Source of the DNA: Taibaiella sp.
GTDB taxonomy: Bacteria; Bacteroidota; Bacteroidia; Chitinophagales; Chitinophagaceae
DNA: 64,000 nucleotides
Direction: 5' to 3'
Assembly (NCBI GenBank): GCA_016786705.1
Contig: JAEUVV010000002.1
Span: 114,106 to 178,105, forward strand
Every line of letters begins with the position of its first letter. Positions within the stretch are counted from its first letter, which is position 1. A program made the translations under genes and the position numbers. The notes under the pieces are model-generated. The model did not search any database. It worked only from the letters and a program-made list of their open reading frames with translations, and was not told the origin of the DNA. Below are positions 8,009-17,962 of this stretch, one piece after another.

Positions 8009-8050
8009 GTGATAACAAACCCGGAGTATAAACTTTGGGCTTGTTATCAC
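8009..8050 (+). promoter_or_regulatory. Hairpin between accB and accC (possible attenuator or mRNA-processing site)
   Basis: GTGATAACAAACCC (8009-8022) faces GGGCTTGTTATCAC (8037-8050) around a 14-nt loop, with one mismatch. It lies in the 95-bp accB-accC gap. No T-run follows, so it is unlikely to be a full terminator; it may adjust the accB:accC ratio or stabilise the upstream mRNA. Confidence 0.6.
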
Positions 8051-8088
8051 ATTGCTTATTATCATTTCCCTAATTTAAAGATAGGCCA

Positions 8089-9426
8089 ATGTTCAAAAAA
8101 ATACTAATTGCTAACAGAGGTGAAATTGCATTACGTGTAATCCGTACTTGTCGCGAGATGGGCATCAAAACAGTAGCCGTTTACTCTACTGCAGACAGAG
8201 ATAGCTTGCACGTACGCTTTGCGGATGAAGCCGTATGTATCGGCAAGCCGCAGGGTACTTTTTCTTACTTAAATGTACAGGCTATCATGGCCGCTGCAGA
8301 AATCACCAACGCGGACGCGATCCATCCGGGTTATGGTTTCCTGGCAGAGAATGCCGAGTTTGCAGAGATCTGTGGTAAATATAATATCAAGTTTATCGGT
8401 CCCACGCCGGAGATGATCCGTAAAATGGGAGATAAAATCACCGCGAAAGAAACCATGATCGCTGCTAATGTACCCGTTGTTCCGGGTTCAGGAGGCTTAC
8501 TGGAAAGCGTTGAGGAGGCTAAAAAATTAGCCGGTGAAATGGGTTACCCGGTAATCCTTAAAGCTACCGCCGGTGGTGGTGGTAAGGGTATGCGCGTAGT
8601 ATGGGAAGAAGCTGAATTGGAGAAAAATTACAATACAGCGAAAACCGAAGCTGCTGCATCTTTTAAAAACGACGGTATCTACATGGAGAAATTCGTGGAA
8701 GAGCCGCGTCACATCGAGATCCAGGTGGCCGGTGACCAGTTTGGAACCGTTTGTCACTTAAGTGAGCGTGATTGCTCCATCCAGCGCCGTCACCAGAAAC
8801 TGGTAGAAGAAGCTCCATCTCCATTTATGACTCCTGAATTACGCCAGAAAATGGGTGAGGCCGCGATCAATGCCGCCAAAGCGATCAATTATGAAAGCGT
8901 TGGTACCATTGAGTTCCTGGTAGATAAGCACCGCAATTTCTACTTCATGGAAATGAATACGCGTATCCAGGTAGAGCATGGGGTTACAGAAGAGGTAACC
9001 AGCTTTGACCTGATCAAAGAACAGATCAAGATCGCTGCCGGTGAGCCGATCAGCGGTAAAAACTACGAGCCGGTAATGTGCGCGATCGAATGCCGTATTA
9101 ATGCAGAAGATCCGTACAACGATTTCCGCCCAAGCCCGGGTACGATCACTGTATTGCATACTCCTGGCGGACATGGGGTGCGTATCGACTCTCATATCTA
9201 TGCCGGGTATACTATCCCGCCATTCTATGATTCTATGATCTCTAAAATTATTGCAGTGGCGCAAACCCGCGAAGAGGCGATCAATACCATGGAGCGCGCA
9301 TTGAGCGAATACGTGATCGAAGGCGTAAAAACAACGATTCCTTTCCACCAGCAATTAATGAAAAATAAAGATTTCCGTGAAGGCAACTTCACTACCAAAT
9401 TTATTGAAACATTCGAGTTGAGATAA
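8089..9426 (+). CDS. accC: Acetyl-CoA carboxylase biotin carboxylase subunit
   Basis: ATP-dependent carboxylation of BCCP biotin. 445 residues, normal for AccC. Visible features: start [19 protein letters not shown], the ATP-grasp glycine-rich loop GGGGKGMR (about 162-169), [11 protein letters not shown], and [11 protein letters not shown] in the catalytic core. It follows accB by 95 bp and is closed by a strong terminator at 9448-9485. The carboxyltransferase subunits are not in the window. Confidence 0.97.
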   Translation: MFKKILIANRGEIALRVIRTCREMGIKTVAVYSTADRDSLHVRFADEAVCIGKPQGTFSYLNVQAIMAAAEITNADAIHPGYGFLAENAEFAEICGKYNIKFIGPTPEMIRKMGDKITAKETMIAANVPVVPGSGGLLESVEEAKKLAGEMGYPVILKATAGGGGKGMRVVWEEAELEKNYNTAKTEAAASFKNDGIYMEKFVEEPRHIEIQVAGDQFGTVCHLSERDCSIQRRHQKLVEEAPSPFMTPELRQKMGEAAINAAKAINYESVGTIEFLVDKHRNFYFMEMNTRIQVEHGVTEEVTSFDLIKEQIKIAAGEPISGKNYEPVMCAIECRINAEDPYNDFRPSPGTITVLHTPGGHGVRIDSHIYAGYTIPPFYDSMISKIIAVAQTREEAINTMERALSEYVIEGVKTTIPFHQQLMKNKDFREGNFTTKFIETFELR

Positions 9427-9447
9427 GTTAATCATATTTTTTATACT

Positions 9448-9485
9448 ATCGGGCTGAAGCTTAAACGTTTCAGCCCGATTTTTAA
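9448..9485 (+). terminator. Rho-independent terminator after accC
   Basis: ATCGGGCTGAA (9448-9458) pairs with TTCAGCCCGAT (9469-9479), followed by TTTTTAATT. It separates the acc genes from the rec operon. Confidence 0.9.
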
Positions 9486-9517
9486 TTAGCCTATTATTAC
9501 CCTAATTTAGCAGTTAT

Positions 9518-9523
9518 AAGGAG
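9518..9523 (+). promoter_or_regulatory. Strong Shine-Dalgarno sequence AAGGAG for recD
   Basis: AAGGAG lies 7 nt before the recD ATG at 9531. This is optimal spacing and unusual here, since most genes in this window lack a recognisable Shine-Dalgarno sequence. It supports the chosen start. Confidence 0.6.
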
Positions 9524-9530
9524 TGCATAC

Positions 9531-11294
9531 ATGAATAGTGGCCTGAACGTGCATGGAACATTTGCACAGTATTTTAGTAAAGACGCCTTGAACCCCTGGC
9601 TGTACCAGCTTTCCAAGACCATGGAAGCGGGTAATGTATGCCTGGACATCAACCAGCCTTTTGCAGAGGAGGAAAATGAAATAAAACCGGATCCCGCTTC
9701 GCTGGCCAATCATCCCCTTGTAGGTGATGAACACATGCTAAAACCCTTTATCCTGCACAAAGAAAAATTGTACCTCCATCGCTTCTTTCATTATGAACGT
9801 AAGCTGGTCAACCAAATAAAAGCCCTGATCACCTCCGAAAAGACCGCGGAGCGACAGCAACAATTAAACCGGCTCCATGCACTCATCAGTAAGGAGTTAT
9901 TTCCCTTAAATGAGCACCTGCAAACTACCGACTGGCAAAAAGTTGCCTGTATCAATGCTTTCCTCAATGGCTTCAGCATTATCTCCGGTGGCCCGGGAAC
10001 GGGGAAAACAACAACTGTAACGAAATTGCTGGCCCTCCTACTGGCGAATGATCCATCACTGCACATCAGTATCTGCGCCCCTACGGGAAAAGCTGCGGCC
10101 CGGCTGGAAGAGAGCATTAGCCAGGCCGAAAAAAACTTTTCGGGTGCCGGTATAGAGCCTGAGATTGTACAAAAGATCACCGGGCTTAATGCACAAACCA
10201 TTCACAGCTTACTGGGCTATATACCCAACAGTATTCATTTCCGGCACAACCAGGACAACACGCTGGATACGGATATACTTATAGTAGATGAATGCTCCAT
10301 GATCGACATTGCCCTATTCCATAAACTCTTCCAGGCAATTGATACCAATCGGACCAAAGTAATCCTGCTGGGCGATAAAAACCAGCTGGCTTCTGTAGAT
10401 GCCGGTTCCGTATTCCGGGATTTATGCAGCGACACGGTGGCCCTGAATACCTTTTCTGCAGAACGGGCCGCATTCATTAACCAGTTTATAGCTATTGAAG
10501 CGCAACAGATACCGGATACCGCGATCGGGGAACCTGTCGCTCATCCGCTATTCCAGCATATCACAGAGCTACAAACCAGCTATCGCTTCCATGATGATGC
10601 GGGTATCGGCAAACTCAGTAAAGCTGTTTTAAATAATGATACGGGAACCATAAGTTCTTTCCTGGATAACCAGGACCCTATCATTACCATATTACCGCCG
10701 GAAGCATTACAAGAAAACCTGAAACGTGCCGCCAGCCTGTTGTATGCAGCAAATGGCGGATATATAGGCCTTCCTGATCCGCAAGCTATATTATCGAGTA
10801 TCAATAACAGTACCGTGTTATGTGCGCTTAAAGAAGGAAAATACGGTGTACATAACATTAATAATTTTATCAGCCAGGAACTATTTAAACCTTCGGCGGC
10901 CTATTATCCTTACCAATTGATCATGGTGACGCAAAACCAAGCCCGGGAAGGCGTGTATAACGGAGATATGGGCATTGTATTAGCCGCACAGGAAGAGCTT
11001 AAAGTGTATTTCAGTAAAGCCGGTAATGACTATATATGCCTGAACCCGGCCCAGATACTGGCTACAGAAACGGCTTTTGCCATGACCATCCATAAAAGCC
11101 AGGGGTCTGAATTTAATGAAGTGCTGATCGTGCTTCCTGATAATAAAAATAACCAGTTATTGTCCCGGGAATTATTATATACCGCTATCACCAGGGCAAA
11201 AAAGAAAGTGACCATTATCGGTACAGCCGAAGTAATTTTTGAAATTGCCGCCAAATCTGTAAAACGGGTTTCGGGGATCGCGCATCATTTTTAA
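9531..11294 (+). CDS. recD: Exodeoxyribonuclease V alpha subunit RecD
   Basis: The fast 5'-3' helicase motor of RecBCD, which processes double-strand DNA ends for recombination. 587 residues, close to the usual size. Walker A GGPGTGKTTT is at about residues 153-162; VDECSMID (motif II) and GDKNQLASVDAG (motif III region) follow; the C-terminal UvrD-like part has MTIHKSQGSEF and YTAITRAKK. The N-terminal segment resembles the RecB-binding domain of RecD. It is the first gene of recD-recC-recB, 9 bp before recC, an order different from the enteric recC-ptr-recB-recD. Confidence 0.93.
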   Translation: MNSGLNVHGTFAQYFSKDALNPWLYQLSKTMEAGNVCLDINQPFAEEENEIKPDPASLANHPLVGDEHMLKPFILHKEKLYLHRFFHYERKLVNQIKALITSEKTAERQQQLNRLHALISKELFPLNEHLQTTDWQKVACINAFLNGFSIISGGPGTGKTTTVTKLLALLLANDPSLHISICAPTGKAAARLEESISQAEKNFSGAGIEPEIVQKITGLNAQTIHSLLGYIPNSIHFRHNQDNTLDTDILIVDECSMIDIALFHKLFQAIDTNRTKVILLGDKNQLASVDAGSVFRDLCSDTVALNTFSAERAAFINQFIAIEAQQIPDTAIGEPVAHPLFQHITELQTSYRFHDDAGIGKLSKAVLNNDTGTISSFLDNQDPIITILPPEALQENLKRAASLLYAANGGYIGLPDPQAILSSINNSTVLCALKEGKYGVHNINNFISQELFKPSAAYYPYQLIMVTQNQAREGVYNGDMGIVLAAQEELKVYFSKAGNDYICLNPAQILATETAFAMTIHKSQGSEFNEVLIVLPDNKNNQLLSRELLYTAITRAKKKVTIIGTAEVIFEIAAKSVKRVSGIAHHF

Positions 11295-11303
11295 AAAACA
11301 ACC

Positions 11304-14300
11304 ATGAGTATTTCTATCTATACTTCTAACAGTATTCATATACTTGCCGCCGCCATGATAGAGGCGGTCGGGGAAAGAAGTATGCCTGTATTTACTCCCC
11401 GTTATATTATTACGCAGACGGAGGGGATGAATAACTGGCTAAAACACCAGATGGCTGCTCAATTGGGCATCGCGGCAAATACTGTTTTCCTGAACCCGGG
11501 TACGGTTATTGAGCAAATCTTCATTGAACTGGGCGGGAGCTACGGCAACAAGATAAAACGCCAGCAACTGGACTGGCTTATATTTGTGATCCTGGGTAAA
11601 GAAAGCTTCAAAAACCAGTTCCCTATCCAGGCAAAATATTACGCGGAAGATGAAATGAAGCAATGGGAATTTGCCGTAAAACTTACCGACCTTTTTGACC
11701 AGTACCAGATCTACAGGAGCCCGACCATTAGCCGCTGGAATGAAATGGAAAGTATTGACCCGCTAAAAGGTGATGAAAAATGGCAGGCCTACATCTGGAG
11801 GGCACTGAAACAGCATACGAATAATGAAGTACTGGATATCACTGAAATCAAAAAATTTATTTTAGAAAAATTAAAAGCCCCTAAAACACAGGAGCTGCTT
11901 AAACTCTTTTTACCGGAACTTATCCTGTTCGGCATCTCCATCATCACGCCGGTACACCTTGAACTGTTCTTTGAGCTGAGCCATTATATTGATATTAAAT
12001 GGTACCTGACGAACCCGGCACCGGATGACTACTGGATGGACGACCGGAATGAAAAAAGTATTTTCCTGGCGAGGGTAAAAGGAAAAAATGTACATCACCT
12101 GAACCAGGGCAATGATCTTTTAACCAGCTGGGGCAATGTTATACAAAACACTTTTAAAATGCTCTTTCGTACCGAAGAGTTTATCAATGCCCTGGAAGAT
12201 CTGCCCCGCATAGCGCCCGATCCCAAAACCTTATTAGGTAAAGTACAACATGATATCTATTACAATAGTGTAATAACAGGTGGTATTAAACAGGAACAGT
12301 TGGAAGACGGAACCATAAGCGTCCATGAGCATTATACCCTGCGCAGAGAGGTGGAAGGTGTCTATAACTATATCATGGATGCGGTACAGCGGCAAAAATT
12401 CGGGCAGCTGAGCGAACGCGACATTATAGTCATGGTTACCGATATAAATGCCTATGCGCCCTTTATCCGGGCCGTGATGGACAATGCCCCTTACAAATTT
12501 CAATACAGTATTGCCGATGAACATATTTCAAACGGGGATACGGTTATCAGCACGTTTATCGCGTTACTGGAACTGAACGGCAGCATTTTTAGCGCGGAAT
12601 CTGTCCTGCAATTGCTGAACTCAAAATATATAAGAGCGAAATTCGGCATCCATAACGTACCCTTACTACGTAACCTGATAATTAAGGCAAATATCCGGTT
12701 TGGCCTGGAGAACGACTATGAAGCAAACATTGATGATACCTACCTGGTAAGCTGGAAATACGGCTTGCAAAAACTAATGTACGGGATGTGCATGGATACT
12801 GAAACGCAGGTAGCTTTCGGTAAATCATTTTACCCGGTTGACGCTGCCGATAATGTTGCCGATATGCAGCAGCTCATTGCCCTTACGGCATTCATCGAAG
12901 CTTTAAGCCGGATGCTGCAGGCAAGGAAAGGTGAGAAAACGTTGAAAGAGTGGAAAGAATACGTGGAAAACATCCTGGGTACCTTCATTTATGAAGAAGA
13001 CCAGGAAAAAGACGAAGAGCATGCAAAGATCATCAATAAACTTAACCAGAACGACCTGGTGGAATTACATACTGCCGGCCTGAAGATCAGCTATGAAATT
13101 ATCAGCCAGCGTTTTATTAACGCGTTAAGCAATGAAAGTACACAGAAAAACTTCCTGAACAAGGGCATTACTTTTTGCTCTCCCCTGCCTTTCAGAAGTA
13201 TTCCTTTTAAAATTGTTGCGATACTGGGACTTAATTATGATAAATTTCCCAGGACCGAGCAAAGGCTGGACTTCAACCTGATGAATAGGCAACCGCAGCC
13301 CGGTGACCGGAATATAAAAAATAATGACAAGCATCTTTTCCTGGAGTCCCTATTATCCGCTTCTGAAGCGTTGTACCTGAGCTATATAGGCAAGTCGGTA
13401 AAAAATAATAAGACATTACCGCCCTCTATACTCGTTGAAGAACTCTTAGATTATATCCAGGTAAATATGGGAACAGAGGATGTGCGCCAGGTGCTGGTGC
13501 AAGCTCATCCTTTGCATACCTACAGTGCCCGGTATAACAAACCCGGCACGGCTTTAGTGCCGAATTATATCATTCGCGACCAGGCAGCATGGCCGGTACC
13601 GGAAGCCGCAGAAAATGAAGCGCATGAATTGAAGGAATTTGAGCTCAGTAATGTCTGGAAATATTTCAATCAATCTATTGAATATTACTATACCCGGGTA
13701 TTACAGGTCTATTTTGAACAGGAGCTTAACGAAATCGAAGCGACCGAAAATTTCCTCCCGGACAAATACCAGGAACGGGTATTGCAAAACAAATTGATGC
13801 AGGCCCGCCTGGAACAAAATGACACCGAAATAAAAACACAATTATACCTGAACGCGCACCTGCCTTTAAAAAATATTGGCACGACCGTATTACAGCAATA
13901 TGAGGCCATTACATTACCCATGTATACAGCGCTTATGCGGCATACCGGGGGAATACAGGCCGCTGAAAATTCAGGCATTACTTACCGCTACCGCGACCAC
14001 CTGTTCCGGGGTAATGTCCGTAATATCTTCGGGCAACTGTTAATAGATTTTGACTGGAACGGAAAACTAAGCGCACCTTCCCGGCTCTACTTTAATTACC
14101 TGCTTGCAAAAGCGACTGATGAACGTATAAGCGGTGGCTATATCATAGCCGCAAATGGCCAGGTAAAAACAATAAAACCGCATACCCAACAAGAGGCAAT
14201 ACATATATTAAACAGGCTGCTGGACCTGTTTATTGACCACCGGGAAAAGCCCGCGGTATACAGTATTTATTATTACGACCCTAAGATCGATAAAGCCAAC

Positions 14301-14456
14301 TATATCGAAAAATTGAATAAAGTATTCAAAGAGCGGCCTTACCATAAATACCTGGGCCACGCTTTACAGACCCTGGGACCGGAAGAGCTGGACGACACCT
14401 TTGAACAGATGTATGAAGTGATCAATGAAATATTCCTGAATGGCTATGAGCAATAA
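11304..14456 (+). CDS. recC: Exodeoxyribonuclease V gamma subunit RecC
   Basis: RecC is the scaffold of RecBCD; its inactivated helicase and nuclease folds split the DNA strands and, in enterobacteria, recognise Chi. 1050 residues, near the usual length. The N-terminus SNSIHILA, the ITQTEGMNNWLKHQMA segment and the central FCSPLPFRSIPFKIVAILGLNYDKFPR segment (about 625-653) are typical. There is no intact Walker A or nuclease motif, as expected. Residues that might recognise a Chi-like sequence cannot be judged by eye. It overlaps the recB start by 17 bp, implying coupled translation. Confidence 0.92.
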   Translation: MSISIYTSNSIHILAAAMIEAVGERSMPVFTPRYIITQTEGMNNWLKHQMAAQLGIAANTVFLNPGTVIEQIFIELGGSYGNKIKRQQLDWLIFVILGKESFKNQFPIQAKYYAEDEMKQWEFAVKLTDLFDQYQIYRSPTISRWNEMESIDPLKGDEKWQAYIWRALKQHTNNEVLDITEIKKFILEKLKAPKTQELLKLFLPELILFGISIITPVHLELFFELSHYIDIKWYLTNPAPDDYWMDDRNEKSIFLARVKGKNVHHLNQGNDLLTSWGNVIQNTFKMLFRTEEFINALEDLPRIAPDPKTLLGKVQHDIYYNSVITGGIKQEQLEDGTISVHEHYTLRREVEGVYNYIMDAVQRQKFGQLSERDIIVMVTDINAYAPFIRAVMDNAPYKFQYSIADEHISNGDTVISTFIALLELNGSIFSAESVLQLLNSKYIRAKFGIHNVPLLRNLIIKANIRFGLENDYEANIDDTYLVSWKYGLQKLMYGMCMDTETQVAFGKSFYPVDAADNVADMQQLIALTAFIEALSRMLQARKGEKTLKEWKEYVENILGTFIYEEDQEKDEEHAKIINKLNQNDLVELHTAGLKISYEIISQRFINALSNESTQKNFLNKGITFCSPLPFRSIPFKIVAILGLNYDKFPRTEQRLDFNLMNRQPQPGDRNIKNNDKHLFLESLLSASEALYLSYIGKSVKNNKTLPPSILVEELLDYIQVNMGTEDVRQVLVQAHPLHTYSARYNKPGTALVPNYIIRDQAAWPVPEAAENEAHELKEFELSNVWKYFNQSIEYYYTRVLQVYFEQELNEIEATENFLPDKYQERVLQNKLMQARLEQNDTEIKTQLYLNAHLPLKNIGTTVLQQYEAITLPMYTALMRHTGGIQAAENSGITYRYRDHLFRGNVRNIFGQLLIDFDWNGKLSAPSRLYFNYLLAKATDERISGGYIIAANGQVKTIKPHTQQEAIHILNRLLDLFIDHREKPAVYSIYYYDPKIDKANYIEKLNKVFKERPYHKYLGHALQTLGPEELDDTFEQMYEVINEIFLNGYEQ

Positions 14457-17400
14457 TACCTTACCTTTTGATGTACGGACGGTTCCTTTATCCGGAAAAA
14501 ATCTTGTGGAAGCCAGCGCAGGAACAGGAAAAACTTTTTCTATAGGTATCCTCATTTTAAGAATGATCCTGGAAAAGCAGGTGCCTTTGGAAAACCAATT
14601 GATCGTTACTTATACCAACTTCGCGGTTGCCGAACTCCAGGAAAGGATCAGGGCTTTCATCAAAGAAGCCTATAATGCCGCGACCGGACAACCTTGCAGG
14701 GAGCCCCTGATTCAGGAATTAATAGAACAGGCAATGGATAAGGATGGACTGAAAGACAGGCTGCGTACCGCATTGCTATTACTGGACGAAGCGCCAATCA
14801 TGACCATTCACGGCTTCTGCCAGCAAATGCTTTTTGAGTTTGCCTTCGAAACCGGCCAACCCTTTCAACTGGAATTACAGACCAATGTTGATGAATTTAT
14901 TGACAATACCATTAATGCTTTCTGGCGCAAAGAATTAAGCCTGTTACCTCCTGATATGCTGGAGCTGAAAGATCTCGAAGCGATCCGAAAAATGCTCCGC
15001 GAACTTTTTGGCAAAGGACTGGCAGGCACTTATTTTGCAGGGCATAGCTCCATTGGCGACAACCTGGACATCAGTTATTACCAGGAAGCAATGCAGCAGG
15101 CGAAAGCTGACCTGGCCGCTAAAAAAGAGGCCCTGCTTACTTATCCAATACAACATAAATCAGAGCTTTTAGCCGACCTGGCACAGGCGGGCAAAAGCGC
15201 GGAAAAAGCGTTTGTTCCTAAGATAGAAGACCCGGAACAAATGTTCGCAGAAGCGCTAAAAGGACTGACTAAAAAAGAAGTAGCCGCATACTTTCAAAAA
15301 CTGCAATCTCCTTACTGGGACTTATTTAAGGAATACCTGGATTTAAGAACCGCAATCGCAGGGCAAACGCACCTGGTCACTGATGTATTATTATTACTGG
15401 CGCAAAGAGATTACCTGCCTTTGCTTAAAGAAAAGATCCGGCAGAGCAATGTGCTCACTTTTGATGCCATGATCCTGAACCTGCATAAAGCCATCGTTAT
15501 TGATAATAATGAAAAGCTCTGCACGCTGATCCGGGAAAAATATAAAGTTGTTTTCATTGATGAATTCCAGGATACAGATATTATCCAGTTCCAGTTATTT
15601 AAAAAATTATTTGTAGAACAACCGGATGAAAATGAAGGTACGCTTTTCCTGATCGGTGACCCGAAGCAAAGTATCTATGCCTTCCGGAACGCTGATGTAG
15701 AAAGCTATTTATATGCCAGTACCCTGGTCGGCAATAAGTACAGTATGGCTACTAATTTCCGGTCTTCGCAGCACTTGGTCCATGCGGCTAACCATTTCTT
15801 TAACGCTGCAGGCGCTGCCGCTTTCGGCTACGAGGAAAGTGATGCACAAAAAATAGTATACCATACGGTTACCGCAAAACACGCTACCCGGAAATTATTA
15901 AAGTCGGATGTAGAGCAAAAGGAAAGCCTGTTCTTTGCACCCGCGAAAAATGAACAACTCGCTTTTGAAAGTATTTGCGAAGAGATTGCCACATTACTCA
16001 ACCCCGCGAACGGCTACCAGTTACAGGCCGATGAAGACAGCCTTCCAAGGCCTGTACGACCTGAAGATATTGCGATCCTGGTACGCCAGACCAAATTCGG
16101 AAGGAGTATCAAGCAGGAATTGCAAAAGCTGGATATTCCCGCGGTAAATGTTGATGACGCGAAAGTATTGGATACCAAAGAAGCCCAGGATCTGTCTTTG
16201 ATCCTGCAGGCGATGATACAACCCAATATCAAAAATGTAAAGTCGGCCTTATACCTCACCTTTTTGAACGAGCTTTATATGGAATCGGCAGGCACAGCGA
16301 TCAATATTTCCAGGGTCGATGATAGTGCACTGTTGGGCTTATTCAGCGAATATCACCAGCTGACCATGGAACAAAAAACTTTCCAGGCGCTGATGAAATT
16401 GTTTAGTGATTTTAATCTTCAACAGCAGTTTTCAAAAAACTTCGGTAAACAAAGGGTTTTATCTAACCTTATGCAGTTAGCAGAACTCCTGCACCAGCAA
16501 CAATACCGCAAGGCTTTGAACGCGGACGAGCTTTGGGTATGGCTGCGGCAATCTGCAGGGGCTAATGTGGCCGGTGATGAGTTTACCCTGCAGATAGAAA
16601 GCGATGAACATGCCGTACAGATCCTGACTTTGCACAAGAGTAAAGGACTGGAATACCCGATTGTCTTCGTTTATGGCGTACACACGCAGCCTGATATCAG
16701 GGAACAGCAACTGCATACCCTTAAAACAGGAAACGGCAACAGGATACTGAAGTTAAAACCGGACCTGGATGAAAAAGAACAGCAACAATTGCTGAAAAAC
16801 GAGGACCAGGAACTAAGGCGCCTTATATATGTAGCCATCACGCGCGCCGCTTACCGCTGCTATATCTATTACTCTACCGATAAGTTTGCCGGCAAACCGC
16901 TGCACCAGCTTATGCAGACCATCCCGGCAGATAGTGGTATTGTTACAGAATATAACAGTACCGAAAGCGGTGCTGTATACCGTTCCGGTCATGAAGCCGG
17001 CATCACAACTATAGGGCTAAACCTGAAGCTGGCCGAGCAAAGCCGTGCGCACTGGGGCTTATACAGCTATTCGGCTTTAAGCATTAAACATGAATTTGAA
17101 CCCAGGCCTTATTCGAACGAGTTAACCGCTTACGACCAGTTTATCTTTAACCAACTGGAAAGGGGCGCTGATATAGGTACGAAGCTACATGAGTTATTCG
17201 AGCAGATCGATTTTCAAAAAGACTATACGCAAGCCCAACTGGATTACTTGTCGAATAAATTACTTCATTCATTTGACAAAACAGGAAGAGGGAAAGAGGT
17301 GGACAATGCTCCCATGATCGTGCAGCTGCTGCATCATGTATTAAATGCCCGGATCGATATCAATAACACTTCCTATAGTCTTTCCGCTATTCCACCCGGC

Positions 17401-17874
17401 AAGCGTTTAAATGAGCTGGAATTTATGTTTCCCTTGCAACAGGAGCAATCGGTACAGCAACTGTTATTCTTATTACAACATTATGATACCGGTATCCAGG
17501 ATAAATACCAGCAGTTAAATGGTATGATGACGGGCTTTATAGACCTGCTGTTTGAGTATGAAGACCGGTTCTACATCCTCGACTGGAAGTCTAACTATTT
17601 AGGATTTGAAGTAAAAGATTATGAAGGTGAAAACCTGGCACAAGCCATGCATCATAGCCAGTATACTCTCCAATACCTGATTTATACCGTTGCCGTTCAT
17701 AAATTCCTCAAACAAAGGATGGGTGCGGTATACGATTATGAGCAGCACTTTGGTGGAGTGATTTATGTCTTCCTGCGTGGGGCACGTGCCGGGCAGGCTT
17801 CAGGCATCTTTACCGACAGGCCGGATAAACTATTTATTGAAGCGCTGGAGCAGGCGCTCGAAGAAACGACCTGA
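14440..17874 (+). CDS. recB: Exodeoxyribonuclease V beta subunit RecB
   Basis: The 3'-5' helicase and nuclease of RecBCD, and the loader of RecA. 1144 residues. Walker A ASAGTGKT lies at 25-32, the Walker B/DEFQDTD motif near 374, GDPKQSIYAFR follows, and TLHKSKGLEYPIVF and YVAITRA are in the second helicase domain. The C-terminal nuclease is complete: the His of GTKLHELFE, the Asp of GFIDLLFEYE and the DWKSNY motif near 1048. The start at 14440 lies inside recC; a second ATG at 14446 is equally possible. The next gene begins 88 bp downstream with no clear terminator. Confidence 0.94.
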   Translation: MAMSNNTLPFDVRTVPLSGKNLVEASAGTGKTFSIGILILRMILEKQVPLENQLIVTYTNFAVAELQERIRAFIKEAYNAATGQPCREPLIQELIEQAMDKDGLKDRLRTALLLLDEAPIMTIHGFCQQMLFEFAFETGQPFQLELQTNVDEFIDNTINAFWRKELSLLPPDMLELKDLEAIRKMLRELFGKGLAGTYFAGHSSIGDNLDISYYQEAMQQAKADLAAKKEALLTYPIQHKSELLADLAQAGKSAEKAFVPKIEDPEQMFAEALKGLTKKEVAAYFQKLQSPYWDLFKEYLDLRTAIAGQTHLVTDVLLLLAQRDYLPLLKEKIRQSNVLTFDAMILNLHKAIVIDNNEKLCTLIREKYKVVFIDEFQDTDIIQFQLFKKLFVEQPDENEGTLFLIGDPKQSIYAFRNADVESYLYASTLVGNKYSMATNFRSSQHLVHAANHFFNAAGAAAFGYEESDAQKIVYHTVTAKHATRKLLKSDVEQKESLFFAPAKNEQLAFESICEEIATLLNPANGYQLQADEDSLPRPVRPEDIAILVRQTKFGRSIKQELQKLDIPAVNVDDAKVLDTKEAQDLSLILQAMIQPNIKNVKSALYLTFLNELYMESAGTAINISRVDDSALLGLFSEYHQLTMEQKTFQALMKLFSDFNLQQQFSKNFGKQRVLSNLMQLAELLHQQQYRKALNADELWVWLRQSAGANVAGDEFTLQIESDEHAVQILTLHKSKGLEYPIVFVYGVHTQPDIREQQLHTLKTGNGNRILKLKPDLDEKEQQQLLKNEDQELRRLIYVAITRAAYRCYIYYSTDKFAGKPLHQLMQTIPADSGIVTEYNSTESGAVYRSGHEAGITTIGLNLKLAEQSRAHWGLYSYSALSIKHEFEPRPYSNELTAYDQFIFNQLERGADIGTKLHELFEQIDFQKDYTQAQLDYLSNKLLHSFDKTGRGKEVDNAPMIVQLLHHVLNARIDINNTSYSLSAIPPGKRLNELEFMFPLQQEQSVQQLLFLLQHYDTGIQDKYQQLNGMMTGFIDLLFEYEDRFYILDWKSNYLGFEVKDYEGENLAQAMHHSQYTLQYLIYTVAVHKFLKQRMGAVYDYEQHFGGVIYVFLRGARAGQASGIFTDRPDKLFIEALEQALEETT

Positions 17875-17962
17875 TTTTTTTCACTATTAAGTGACATAAA
17901 TAGCTTCTTCCTTTCTTTTTGAGTAAGAAAATGCTTAAATTCGGATTCTCAATCAAATAGTT

